Of a stretch of 64,000 bases of DNA, positions 7,020-17,600 are shown piece by piece. A model generated the notes under the pieces. It saw only the letters and a list, made by a program, of their open reading frames with translations, did no database searches and was not told the origin of the DNA. The stretch is from Labilibaculum sp. DW002. Its GTDB lineage: Bacteria; Bacteroidota; Bacteroidia; Bacteroidales; Marinifilaceae. The stretch's first letter is position 1. The number at the start of each line of letters is the position of its first letter. A program made the translations under genes and the position numbers. The stretch covers positions 434,001-498,000 of the forward strand of contig NZ_JAKJSC010000002.1 in NCBI RefSeq assembly GCF_029029525.1. Direction: 5' to 3'.

Positions 7020-9293
7020 CTATTCTTTTAAGGTAAAACTGATTTTTTGTACCTCAACAGAATTTTTTCCCACAAATATGTGATAAGTTCCAGATTCAAT
7101 TAAAAATTCACCATCAGGAGAATAATACCCTAAATCAGATGGGTTTAATGAAAAGCTTATTTGTTTGCTGTCACCTTTCTTAAGCAGAACCTTTTTGTAA
7201 GCTCTAAGTTCTTTAACCGGGCGAGCATATTTAGCCTTGGGATCTTGAATGTATAATTGTACAATTTCTTCGCCATCGAATTTTCCTGAATTGGTAATAG
7301 AAAGCTTTACTTCGATTGAATCATTTTTTGTGATCCTTGCTTTGTTGCATGTAAGTTCTCCATATTCAAAATTTGTATAGCTCAAACCATATCCGAAAGG
7401 ATATAAAGGTGTATTTGGAGAATCGGTATAGTGCGACCAAAATACATTATTAGTAGAAGTCGGTCTGCCAGTGTTCATGTAATTGTAATAAATAGGGCAC
7501 TGTCCAACATTTCTGGGAAATGACATGGTTAATTTACCAGATGGATTGTAATCTCCAAACAAAACATCTGCAATAGCATTTCCTGCTTCCGATCCAGCAA
7601 ACCAAGTTTCCAAAATCGCAGGTGCTTTTTCAGATAATTCAGGAATAGCCAATGGACGTCCATTCATCAGAACTGCAACAATATTTTCATTTACCTTAAG
7701 AACAGCATTAAACAGTGCCATTTGTTCTCCTTTTAATGTAATATTGGTTTGACTTCTTCCTTCCCCTGATTGAAAGCAATCTTCGCCAATTGCCATGATT
7801 ACAACTTCAGATTTCTGTGCTGCTTTAATAGCTTCAGAAAACTTAGAATTGTTATCCTTCTTAAAGGTTAGTTCTTGTCTGAAATTTCGATCTCCTGTTG
7901 TTAGATCGCAACCTTTTGCATAATTAATTTTTGTTTTTGCTGATACACTTGCTTGAATGCCTTCCAAAAGAGAAACTGCCGAGTTTTTGATTGCTTTGGC
8001 TCTCCAGCTTCCCAAAGGAATATCCTTACTATTTGCCATTGGCCCAATAAGGGCAATCGACTTTACTTGTTTGGATAAGGGTAGGAGTTGTTCTTTGTTT
8101 TTAAGAAGTACCATTGAGTGACGAGCAACTTTCCGAGCAATTGATCTATTTTCTTCGCTATAAATTTCTATTTTCTCTCGTTCAATATTTGAGTATTGAT
8201 AAGGATCTTCGAACAAACCGAGTTGGTATTTAATTTTTAAAATGCGTTTTGCGGCATCATCAATTAAACTTTCATCAACTTTTCCTTCTTCAACAAGTTC
8301 TTTGAGGTGCTTTATGTAGCCATTAGACTCCATATCCATATCGCTACCAGCATTTATGGCAAGAGAAGTTGCTTCCTTTAGGTTTTCAGCTGCACCATGA
8401 ATCGAAATTTCTTTAAGGCTTGCCCAATCAGAAACAACAAACCCTTTAAAATTCCATTGCTCTTTGAGTAAGGTGCGCTGTAAATATTCATTTGCTGTAC
8501 AAGGGGTTCCATTGATAATATTAAATGAATTCATAAAAGTAGCAACACCTGCATTGGCTGCCGCTTTGAAAGGAGGTAAAACAATATTGTGAAGCGTATA
8601 AGGGCTTATTTCTACCGTATTGTAATCTCTACCAGATTCTGAGAATGCATAGCCAGCAAAGTGTTTAGCACAAGCAGCAATGGTATTTTTTGCAGCTAAA
8701 TCCTCTCCTTGAAAACCTTTAATGCGAGCTACAGATAAAACGCTTGCTAAATACGGATCTTCACCACAACCTTCCATAACTCTTCCCCAGCGCGCATCTC
8801 TACCTACATCCATCATGGGTGCAAAAGTCCAATGCAGACCTGCGGCAGAAGCTTCTTTTGCGGCTACTTGGGCTGATAGTCTAACAATCTCTGTATCCCA
8901 AGATGAGGCTTCAGCTAAAGGAATGGGAAACATGGTTTGGTAACCGTGAATGACATCGTAACCAAAGATTAAGGGAATGCCTAAACGGCTATTTTTAATG
9001 GCTAATTCTTGAGCTTTACGAGTTGCATCTGCACCTGTTACATTTAGCATCGACCCAACGTCACCATTCTTTATTTGCTCTAGTCGATTTTGCGATTCAC
9101 TATTTTGTGGAGCAGGTCCTGTCATTTCCCAATGACTGGTATATTGATTTAATTGCCCTATTTTCTCAGAAAGGGTCATGTCATCCAGAAGTTTAGATAC
9201 AAATTTATCTTCTTCGGATAAGTTGCTTTTCTCTTTATTACACGATGAAAGTATAAGTAGTGAGAGTATTATGAGGTATATTGTTTTTGTCAT
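7020..9293 (-). CDS. GH3 beta-glucosidase lipoprotein (BglX type)
   Basis: A retaining GH3 exo-acting enzyme that removes terminal beta-linked glucose from oligosaccharides. The start at 9293 gives a lipoprotein signal (LLILSSC, lipid cysteine about residue 18); a longer frame to 9371 would bury it and overlap the upstream gene. Of 757 residues, about 25-360 form the TIM-barrel with the nucleophile in GFVVSDWAS (D289). The second sandwich domain carries the probable acid/base region (GEDCFQSGEGRSQTN), and a fibronectin-III-like domain ends the protein. Predicted location is the periplasmic face of a membrane. It is the last gene of the locus, 28 bases after the other GH3. Linkage preference cannot be read from sequence. 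Confidence 0.88.
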   Translation of the reverse strand: MTKTIYLIILSLLILSSCNKEKSNLSEEDKFVSKLLDDMTLSEKIGQLNQYTSHWEMTGPAPQNSESQNRLEQIKNGDVGSMLNVTGADATRKAQELAIKNSRLGIPLIFGYDVIHGYQTMFPIPLAEASSWDTEIVRLSAQVAAKEASAAGLHWTFAPMMDVGRDARWGRVMEGCGEDPYLASVLSVARIKGFQGEDLAAKNTIAACAKHFAGYAFSESGRDYNTVEISPYTLHNIVLPPFKAAANAGVATFMNSFNIINGTPCTANEYLQRTLLKEQWNFKGFVVSDWASLKEISIHGAAENLKEATSLAINAGSDMDMESNGYIKHLKELVEEGKVDESLIDDAAKRILKIKYQLGLFEDPYQYSNIEREKIEIYSEENRSIARKVARHSMVLLKNKEQLLPLSKQVKSIALIGPMANSKDIPLGSWRAKAIKNSAVSLLEGIQASVSAKTKINYAKGCDLTTGDRNFRQELTFKKDNNSKFSEAIKAAQKSEVVIMAIGEDCFQSGEGRSQTNITLKGEQMALFNAVLKVNENIVAVLMNGRPLAIPELSEKAPAILETWFAGSEAGNAIADVLFGDYNPSGKLTMSFPRNVGQCPIYYNYMNTGRPTSTNNVFWSHYTDSPNTPLYPFGYGLSYTNFEYGELTCNKARITKNDSIEVKLSITNSGKFDGEEIVQLYIQDPKAKYARPVKELRAYKKVLLKKGDSKQISFSLNPSDLGYYSPDGEFLIESGTYHIFVGKNSVEVQKISFTLKE

Positions 9294-9321
9294 TTTAGTG
9301 ACTTTTTTATGGCGTTTGATC

Positions 9322-11505
9322 TTAGTTAACTTCAATTGATATTGTTTTCTCAATGTCTCGTGAAGACACACCTACCATTAGCTTAAAATTACCTTTCTCC
9401 AAATTCCAATCCATAATTGAATCATCAAAGAAAGCAAGATCTTTAGTTGGTATTATTAGGGTAATTGTTTTTGTTTCTCCCGGATTTAAGTTCACTTTTT
9501 TAAATGCCTTTAATTCTTTTAGAGGTCGTAAAACAGAAGCTTTGACATCATTTGCATATACTTGAATGACTTCGTTTCCTTTTATTTTACCTGTGTTTCG
9601 AATTTTACAAGAGACGGTAATAGAATCTTCTTTACCATAAGAACGCTTGTCGGATTTCACATTCAATATTTCAAAAGAAGTGTAAGACAATCCGAAACCA
9701 AAAGCATAGAGAGGTTTTATTTTTTTTGTGTCGTGCCAACGGTAACCAACCAATATATCTTCCTTGTATTCTTGATTTGTACCATCGCCAGGGTAAGAGA
9801 ATTCGTCAAATGCATGTGCAGCATTATCTTCCAGTTTTACAGGGAAAGAAAATGGCAGTTTGCCAGATGGGTTTACATCTCCAGAAAGTATATCAGCAAT
9901 TGCATTTCCAGCTTCGCTACCCAAATACCAAGTTTGTACAACAGCTTTTACTTTTGAAAGCCAAGGCATTTCAACAGCATTTCCACTTACCAGAAGAACA
10001 GCTGTGTTTTTATTTACCGCTATTATTTTATTCAGTAAATCATCTTGTCCGAAAGGCAATGAAAAATGTTTACGGTCATCTCCTTCACAATCCTGATGAT
10101 GGTTTTTGTTTAAACCGCCCACGAAAAGAACGATATCTGCTTTAGCTGCCACTTTTATTGCTTCGACTTGTAATGAATCGGCGTTTAATTTTGATTCTAC
10201 AACACGACCATAAACTGACGGTCCAGAAGCATATCCCATTGCATGCAAAATTTTTGCATTTTTGAATCGTTTCTGAATTCCCTCCAAAGGTGAAATTTCA
10301 TGAATGGTTTTTAATTCTGAAGAACCTCCACCAATTGTCATCATTTTAGTAGCATTTTCACCAATTACTGCTATGGTTTGTACCTTTTCGGGATCAATAG
10401 GGAAGGTATTATTTTCATTTTTAAGCAGTACAATTCCTTCCTGTGCAATTTCACGAGCTACATTAAAATGTTCCTGACTATTCATACTGCCAAACGGACG
10501 AGATTTGTCCATATTTGTTCTGAACATTAAACGAAGAATACGGCTTACCTTTTCATCAATAACCGATTCATCAATTTCTCCTGATTCAACCATTTTACGC
10601 AAAGGATGAGCCATGAAATAGTTGTCGTAAGCGTTTTTTAATGAGCTTGTTAACCCATCGGTCCCTGTTCCCATTTCGATATCTAAGCCATAAAGAGCAG
10701 CTTGCTTGGTGTCATGAGTAGCTCCCCAGTCGGTAACCAAAATACCATCGAAAGCCCAATCTCCTTTTAATATTTTATTAACTAATAGTTCATTGTGACA
10801 ACAATACTGTCCTCTGAATTGATTGTAGGCTCCCATTATACTCCACACTTTGCCTTCCTGAACAGCAGCTTTAAATGCTGGCAAGTAAATTTCGTATAAG
10901 GCTCTATCGCTTAATTCAACATTAATATGATCTCTCCAGTGTTCCTGATTGTTTAAAACATAGTGCTTAACGCAAGCCGCGACTCCGTTTTCCTGTACTC
11001 CATGAATGTAAGGAACCACCATTTTGGAAGCTAGATATGGATCTTCTCCCATATATTCAAAATTTCTTCCATTAAGGGGAGTTCTGTAAATATTAACACC
11101 AGGACCAAGGAGGATGTCTTTCTTGCGATATCTAGCTTCTTCTCCAATTGCTTTTCCGTATTTGTAGGATAATTCGGTATTAAAGGTGGCCGCCAAACAA
11201 GTTAAGGCAGGAAATGCAGTACAAGAATCATTTGTCCAACCAGCATGATTCCAACTATCCCAATCTATTTCAGCTCGTACACCATGTGGTCCGTCAGACA
11301 TCCAAAGTTCTGGTATTCCCAAACGAGCTACTCCTTTTGAGCTAAACTTAGACTGTGCATGACACATGTCCAACTTTTCTTTCAAGGTGAGTTGTTTTAT
11401 AATATTTTCAATTTTACTGTCCATTGATTGTGAGCTGTTTTGGGCAAAAATTTGATTCGAACTGATTAGGGTAAATAAGAAAAATGTAAATAGTAATTTA
11501 TTCAT
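9322..11505 (-). CDS. GH3 beta-glucosidase with signal peptide
   Basis: A second GH3 enzyme (727 residues), distant from its neighbour: it has a cleavable signal peptide (ending around IFAQN, residue 22) instead of a lipobox, and a different catalytic context. The nucleophile is in GILVTDWGATHDT (D259). The substrate-binding KHYVLNNQEHWRD segment precedes it, and a C-terminal fibronectin-III-like domain runs from about residue 620. The acid/base probably lies in the second domain near CEGDDRKHFSLP, as in thermostable B-type GH3s. Two GH3s in one locus suggest cleavage of different linkages, for example beta-1,3 or beta-1,6 against beta-1,4, but this is inference. It follows the GH30 gene by 48 bases. 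Confidence 0.87.
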   Translation of the reverse strand: MNKLLFTFFLFTLISSNQIFAQNSSQSMDSKIENIIKQLTLKEKLDMCHAQSKFSSKGVARLGIPELWMSDGPHGVRAEIDWDSWNHAGWTNDSCTAFPALTCLAATFNTELSYKYGKAIGEEARYRKKDILLGPGVNIYRTPLNGRNFEYMGEDPYLASKMVVPYIHGVQENGVAACVKHYVLNNQEHWRDHINVELSDRALYEIYLPAFKAAVQEGKVWSIMGAYNQFRGQYCCHNELLVNKILKGDWAFDGILVTDWGATHDTKQAALYGLDIEMGTGTDGLTSSLKNAYDNYFMAHPLRKMVESGEIDESVIDEKVSRILRLMFRTNMDKSRPFGSMNSQEHFNVAREIAQEGIVLLKNENNTFPIDPEKVQTIAVIGENATKMMTIGGGSSELKTIHEISPLEGIQKRFKNAKILHAMGYASGPSVYGRVVESKLNADSLQVEAIKVAAKADIVLFVGGLNKNHHQDCEGDDRKHFSLPFGQDDLLNKIIAVNKNTAVLLVSGNAVEMPWLSKVKAVVQTWYLGSEAGNAIADILSGDVNPSGKLPFSFPVKLEDNAAHAFDEFSYPGDGTNQEYKEDILVGYRWHDTKKIKPLYAFGFGLSYTSFEILNVKSDKRSYGKEDSITVSCKIRNTGKIKGNEVIQVYANDVKASVLRPLKELKAFKKVNLNPGETKTITLIIPTKDLAFFDDSIMDWNLEKGNFKLMVGVSSRDIEKTISIEVN

Positions 11506-11553
11506 GTAATGTGAGTTATATGGTTTTGAATGGTTGGTGGGTTTATTGAATTT

Positions 11554-13014
11554 TTAGTATCTGATCGTTTGTATTGCTCTTGCTGGAATATTTATGCTTA
11601 CAGCTTGATTGGCTCCAACATAAAGCTGGTAATTTATTGATTCTTCTGATTGATTCATAACAACTGTAGCAATTTTTCCATCTTCATTTACAAAGGATGT
11701 GCTTTCTAAAAAACTAACACTTGAAACCGTACTTATTCTTTTGGCTCCTGGGCGGATAAATTTTGAGAAATGTCCCAAGTAGTAATAAGATGGTGTATAA
11801 ATTATGCTGTCTGTTTTAGTGTCGGCATGAATAGGAGAGAAGCATAAATTTCCAACATGATTTGGTCCTCCCGTTTCATCCAATAGAATATTCCAATCGG
11901 TCCATCCAACGGTTCCTCGGTTAAAGTCATTAATCATTGAACGACCGTATCGTTCGGCATTAGGCCAATATTGATATTTAGCAGGATTGAAACTTTCGTT
12001 ACAACCTTCAGTGAATAGTAATTTCTTGTCAGGATAAGCTTCCTGTATTTTTTGCAAATTATCGAACATTGGTTCTCCACCTCGCCAGGTTTCATACCAG
12101 TGGAAACCTGTTCCCCATGCATATTTAGATGCTTCTGCATCATCAAAAATAGTATTTGCCCTGTGGGTAATTAAATCTCTGTTGTGATCCCAAACCACAA
12201 TGTTTTTATCTCCAAGTCCTTCTTTTTCTAATATCGGACCCAAATGATTTTTAAGAAAATCTCTTTCTTCTTCGGCTGTGTAAATACAAGATTCCCAGCG
12301 TTGAACGGCCATTGGTTCATTCTGAATTGTTACACCCCAAACAGGAATGCCTTCCTTTTCGTATGCTTTGATGAATTTAGCGTAGTATTTTGCCCAAATA
12401 TCATAGTATTCAGGTAATAGTTTTCCACCTTGAAGCATGTTTTTATTATCCTTCATAAATGCAGGAGGACTCCATGGGCTAGCATAAAATAGCATTGATC
12501 CTCCAGCTTTTTTAATTGCTCGTTTGATCATTGGCAAACGAAACTGTCTGTCATGTTCTATTGAGAAGGTTTTTAATTCTTTGTCTCCTTCTTGGATATA
12601 TGTGAAGCTGCCACTACTAAAATCGCAGCTGTGAATAGACGTGCGTAGTAAGGTATAAGCAATACCTTCTTTGCCATAATAGGCAGAAATTAATTCTTCT
12701 TGTTTTTCTTTTGAAAGTTTTGCGAATACTTCAGCAGAAGCATCAGTTATCGCTCCACCAATTCCTATGAATGTTTGAAATGTGTTGTTTGGATTAACGA
12801 ATATGGAATTTTCGGTTTCCAGAGCTTGTTTTGTATTCTTGAATTGAGCCTGTGCGGTTTGTGTTAATCTAAGATCTGTATCCTTAGCAGTAGTAATCAC
12901 TGTTACGGTTTTTCCTTCTGCACTAAACTCAATACTAGAGTTTGTATTTTCTTTCTTATTTGGCTGCGAACATGCTATAAAAGCAAATGCAATAACCGGG
13001 ATGAATCTTTTCAT
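11554..13014 (-). CDS. GH30 beta-glycosidase lipoprotein, probable endo-beta-1,6-glucanase or glucosidase
   Basis: A 486-residue GH30 enzyme. The lipobox (AFIAC, cysteine about residue 15) predicts surface or periplasmic lipidation. The (beta/alpha)8 barrel shows the acid/base glutamate in WGVTIQNEPMAVQ (E233) and the nucleophile in KLLFTEGCNES (E336), both in the family's exact context, followed by the GH30 beta-sandwich that packs on the barrel. GH30 subfamilies in Bacteroidota include beta-1,6-glucanases, beta-glucosidases and xylanases; the company of GH3, GH9 and GH94 favours a glucan. A strong hairpin separates it from susD upstream, so its expression may be lower than that of susCD. 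Confidence 0.88.
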   Translation of the reverse strand: MKRFIPVIAFAFIACSQPNKKENTNSSIEFSAEGKTVTVITTAKDTDLRLTQTAQAQFKNTKQALETENSIFVNPNNTFQTFIGIGGAITDASAEVFAKLSKEKQEELISAYYGKEGIAYTLLRTSIHSCDFSSGSFTYIQEGDKELKTFSIEHDRQFRLPMIKRAIKKAGGSMLFYASPWSPPAFMKDNKNMLQGGKLLPEYYDIWAKYYAKFIKAYEKEGIPVWGVTIQNEPMAVQRWESCIYTAEEERDFLKNHLGPILEKEGLGDKNIVVWDHNRDLITHRANTIFDDAEASKYAWGTGFHWYETWRGGEPMFDNLQKIQEAYPDKKLLFTEGCNESFNPAKYQYWPNAERYGRSMINDFNRGTVGWTDWNILLDETGGPNHVGNLCFSPIHADTKTDSIIYTPSYYYLGHFSKFIRPGAKRISTVSSVSFLESTSFVNEDGKIATVVMNQSEESINYQLYVGANQAVSINIPARAIQTIRY

Positions 13015-13046
13015 AGTTTTGATTTTCTATATTCTAATGAATTTGG

Positions 13047-13077
13047 AAAAGACTACCCTGAATAAGGGTAGTCTTTT
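13047..13077 (-). terminator. Intra-operonic hairpin between susD and GH30
   Basis: AAAAGACTACCC pairs perfectly with GGGTAGTCTTTT around a seven-base loop. On the minus strand the 3' stem arm ends in T residues. Placed inside the operon, it may act as a partial terminator or 3' stability element that keeps susCD expression above that of the enzymes. Confidence 0.7.
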
Positions 13078-13108
13078 TTTATGATTCAAATTTCAATATA
13101 AATGATAA

Positions 13109-14644
13109 TTAGTATCCAGGGTTTTGATCTGTTTCGTCAATTGAATTATTTGCGATAATTTCATTTTGAGGAATTGGGAACAATTCATGTTTGTTGGCTT
13201 GGAATCCTATGCCACTCATTTCTTGACTTGCTAAATCCCAACGAACTAAATCCCAATATCTGCTTCCTTCAAAAGCTAATTCTAATTGTCTTTCAGTTAC
13301 AATTGCTTGAAAGATATCATCAGAAGCTGTAATGTCTGCTAAATTTGCACGATCACGAACTTTATTTAATTCGATTAATGCTAATCCATCTTGGGTTGAA
13401 AAGTGATAAGCTTCTGCAGCCATAAGCAATACGTCAGCATAGCGCATTAAACGCCAGTTAATGGTATAGTTTAGTTCTGCAACTCCACTTTCGCTTGTTT
13501 CTGATGCTTTGGTAACATACTTCATACGCATATAACCTTCATAGTCATGAGCATTAGGATCTTCGATTACGCCGCCTGTTGCTATGAAATCAGCAGCCGA
13601 CATAACAGTTGCATCTCCACGTTCAGTATCTCCTGCGTCTATATAAGCTTGACCAATTTTAGAGGTTGGCATATTGAATCCCCATCCGTTTGCAACATCA
13701 AGAGAAGATCCAGAAAGATTAAATAGGTTACTACGAGGGCCTTGTAGCTGAGCTTCGATATTGTTTTCGTTGCCTCCGCCCCAAGGGAAGTTACCCCAAT
13801 CATAAGATTCTTGTGAAGTATAAGAAATTTCGAATAATGATTCTTGTCCAAATTCAGTCTCTTTTGTCCAAACATCGGCAAAAATTGGTTCCAAGTCGAA
13901 CTCAAGACTGCTAATAACATTGCCCAATTGAGTTGCAGCTTCTCCATATTTTTTCTGATAAAGAAGAGCTTTCCCATAATAAGCCTGTGCAGTTCCTTTT
14001 GAAAAACGATATTTGTCAGCAGCACTGTACTCACTTTTTAAAGGAAGATCGGGAATTGCTTCAGAAAAATCTTTCTCAATTTGAGTATAAACTTCAGCAG
14101 CAGTAGCTCTAGGAAGATGGTACTCTGAAGGATCAGCTGGGTTAATAGTCATCAATGGTACACCTCCAAATAGAGTAACCATTTCAAAATAGGTATAAGC
14201 TCTTAATGCTTTTGCCTCAGCAATTAACTCTTTTTTTGCATCCGTATCTGGTTCTACTAAATTAATTACTGTATTCGCAGAACTAATTGCTTTGTAGAAA
14301 TTGGTCCAGATGCTTTCAATTTTTGCATTGGTTGTTTGAATAGCAAAATCATCAATGTTTTGATATTCTGTCTGATCACCTTCAGAAGAACCAGCTAAGC
14401 AATCATCAGCCGGCAGGTTTTTGATAAAATAAACACTTGCCCATGAACCGCTTGAGAAATTGTGTTGCATTGAATTGTAGATTCCTACCACAACTGTTTT
14501 TACCTCTTCTTCAGTTTCTAAATAAGTATCACTTGATAGTTTCCCTTTAGGTTCGATATCAAGAAAGCTATCTTCGTTGCACGAAGTACTAGCAAAAGCA
14601 ATGGCTAGACCTAGTATGAATTTATAATATTTTGAATATTTCAT
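13109..14644 (-). CDS. SusD/RagB-family glycan-binding lipoprotein
   Basis: A 511-residue outer-membrane lipoprotein that caps its SusC partner and captures oligosaccharides. The lipid cysteine follows AFASTSC (about residue 22), then the typical FLDIEPKGKLSSDTYLETEEE start. TPR-like helices (AKALRAYTYFEMVTLFGGVPL) and the conserved C-terminal RQLELAFEGSRYWDLVRW are present. It begins 17 bases after susC and is certainly co-transcribed. Its ligand is inferred from the locus to be a beta-glucan oligosaccharide. Confidence 0.93.
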   Translation of the reverse strand: MKYSKYYKFILGLAIAFASTSCNEDSFLDIEPKGKLSSDTYLETEEEVKTVVVGIYNSMQHNFSSGSWASVYFIKNLPADDCLAGSSEGDQTEYQNIDDFAIQTTNAKIESIWTNFYKAISSANTVINLVEPDTDAKKELIAEAKALRAYTYFEMVTLFGGVPLMTINPADPSEYHLPRATAAEVYTQIEKDFSEAIPDLPLKSEYSAADKYRFSKGTAQAYYGKALLYQKKYGEAATQLGNVISSLEFDLEPIFADVWTKETEFGQESLFEISYTSQESYDWGNFPWGGGNENNIEAQLQGPRSNLFNLSGSSLDVANGWGFNMPTSKIGQAYIDAGDTERGDATVMSAADFIATGGVIEDPNAHDYEGYMRMKYVTKASETSESGVAELNYTINWRLMRYADVLLMAAEAYHFSTQDGLALIELNKVRDRANLADITASDDIFQAIVTERQLELAFEGSRYWDLVRWDLASQEMSGIGFQANKHELFPIPQNEIIANNSIDETDQNPGY

Positions 14645-14661
14645 TTGTTACGATTTTAAAA

Positions 14662-17600
14662 TTAAAAGTTTAGCGATACACCAAAAATTACTTTACCGGC
14701 AATTGGATATAATCCACGATCAACACCTTGTCTAGCGTTATTTGAACTACCAGCTTCAGGATCTAAACCTTCGTAATCTGTAAAAGTGAAAAAGTCATCC
14801 AATGAAACGAATACTCTAGCACGATCAATACCTGTTTTTTGCAGGATGTCTGATGGTAAAGTATACCCAACTTGAATTTGTTTAATTCTCATATATGATC
14901 CATCAGAAACCATTAAGTCACTACGATAAACATAGTCGCTTGAATTGTTTGCAGCAGGACGACTCGCATTAGTATTTGATGGAGTCCAACGATCGTCAAA
15001 CATAAATTTAGGCTTGTTTGAGAATGGTCTGTCAGAACGGAACCAACCCATAAACACATCATTCCCTTGCGAGCCTTGTAAGAACAGGTTAAAGTCAAAA
15101 CCTTTGTATTGAGCATTAAAAGTTGCACCATATAAAATGTCAGCATGAGGATCACCAATGTAAGTCTGATCTGCATCAGATATTTCACCATCTTTATTAA
15201 CATCTACAACGATAACATCACCATTTGTAGGATCAATACCATTGGTTTTATAACCTTTAAAGTACCAAATAGGAAGACCTTCTTCGAACCATGTTAAATC
15301 ATGACCACGTAAGTTATCACCTTTTACTGGAGAATCAACGTCAAGTCTTGTTACTTCGTTATCAAGAGTAGATAAATTTAAATTTACACTGTATTTAAAT
15401 TCGTGATCTCTATTGTTGTATCCCAATTCAAAGTCAAAACCTTTATTAGTTACATCACCAACATTCATAATTGGGAAATCATTACCTGTTGATAAAGGTC
15501 CCGAACCTGTCGTTAAAAGATCTTTTGTTGTTTTATTATAATAATCCATAGCGAAAGATAATTTTCCGCTCAAGGCTCTTAAGTCAAAACCAATATCTAA
15601 TTGTTCTGTAGTTTCCCATTTAAGATCAGGATTAATTAACTTGTCAATTTCAGCTCCTGGTTGATATACATCATCAGCTCCTGGATATTGAGCGCCAAAT
15701 ACATAAAATTCTTGACCTTCGTTACCTGGGATATTAGAACGACTTCCGTTTTCTCCCCAACTAGCTCTTAATTTTAAATAATCAATACCTTGAAAGTCAA
15801 AGAAATCTTCTTCAGAAATAGTCCAACCCGCAGAAACAGCAGAGAAAACAGCTGCTTGATTATCAACTGGGAATACATCAGCAGCATCACGTCTAAGTGA
15901 AACTTCTAACATATATCGGTTAAGGTAGTTGTATGATAAACGACCAAAGAAAGAGGTCATAGTGTGGTTTACATACCCACCACCTGTACGATCAAATTCA
16001 TTTGAAGTAGTATAACCTTGGTATGCATATTGGTCACCTTCTTTAATAAGTGGAGCAGAATGCATTGTGTAATCAGGTGCTTGATATTCTTCAGCTGAAT
16101 AACCTGCTAAAACAGTAAAGTCATGATCGCCAAATGTTTTGTTATAAGAAGCAAAATTTTCCCATAACCATGTGTACCATTTGTTGATATTATCATCAAC
16201 ATAAGTTTCAGAATTTTGACTTTCTGCAGAGAAATAATATACAGGAGCCCAAGAGTGATCCGTTTGATAAGTTAAATCAAGTCCAGCTCTAGAAGTAAAA
16301 GTTAATCCTTTAAATGGTTTGATTGTTGCATATACATTACCAAGAATTTTATCTTGAACAATGTTGTTTCTATAAGTATCAAGTAAAGCTAATGGATTTG
16401 CTGTTTCACCTGTAACATACTCTGGTAAACCATAATATTTACCATTACTATTCTGTAGAATCGTATTTCCACCATCCAATAAATCTTGAACTCTTTGTGG
16501 AGTACCATCGTAAGTTGTTTGAGTTAGAGGATCAAGAAGAAGTGCAAAGTTAACTGCTCCACGATACTCATCATCCTCACCAATATATTTCTGCTTGGAG
16601 TGAGAAAAACTAAAATTATTTCCTACTTCTAACCAATCTTTAAGTTGACTTTTTACGTTTGCACGTGCAGTAAAACGTTCGTATTTCGCTTTGTCTCCAC
16701 CAACAATACCGTCTTGACCATAGTATGATCCAGAAATTAGATAAGTTGTTTTTTCACTACCACCAGAAAAGCTTAAGTGATGCTTTTGCATTGGAGCAAC
16801 TTCGAAAATTTCATCTAGCCAATCTGTATCAGTACCATTTAAGGTTACGGTACCGGCGCCAGATTCTTGCATCCATTGTTGATACTCACTTGCGTTCATT
16901 ACTTCCATATCACTTCTTGATGATTGGAATCCGTACTGAAAGTCGTAAGAGATTTTAGATGATCCAGCCTTACCCGTTTTTGTTGTGATTAAGATAACAC
17001 CATTTGCACCTTCTGTACCATAAATAGCAGCAGAAGCAGCATCTTTAAGAACTTCCATAGATGCAATGTCAGCAGGGTCAATGTTATTGATATCACCAGT
17101 TTTCATACCATCAACAATAAACAAAGGATTTGAATTTCCATTTGAGTTGACACCACGAATTCTGATTTTTGCTCCAGCACCTGGAGATCCTGATGTTGAA
17201 AGGATAGAAACACCAGCAGTTTTACCTTGAATTGCTTGATCGGCTCTTGAAACTGGAACGTTTTGGATATCCTCCGATTTAATACTAGAGATAGATCCAG
17301 TTACTAAGCTTTTCTTTTTCACACCATATCCAACAACTACAACTTCATCCATGCCTATTGCATCCTCAAGCATTATTACATTAAGCTGCACTTGATCAGC
17401 AACAAGAATTTCTTGACTGGTGTAACCAATAAAACTATACACAATTACATCTTCAGCACTAGCGAAAATGGTATAATTTCCGTCAATGTCGGATACAGTA
17501 CCTGTAGTTGTACCTTTAAGAGATATATTAACTCCAGGCAAACCAAAACCAGATGAATCTGAAATTTTTCCAGATATTTCTTTGTTTGAGTTTTGCCCAA

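Noticed and set aside
7020-9371. Longer start for the first GH3 gene
   Set aside because: The extra 26 residues would hide a clean lipoprotein signal and overlap the preceding gene by 50 bases.
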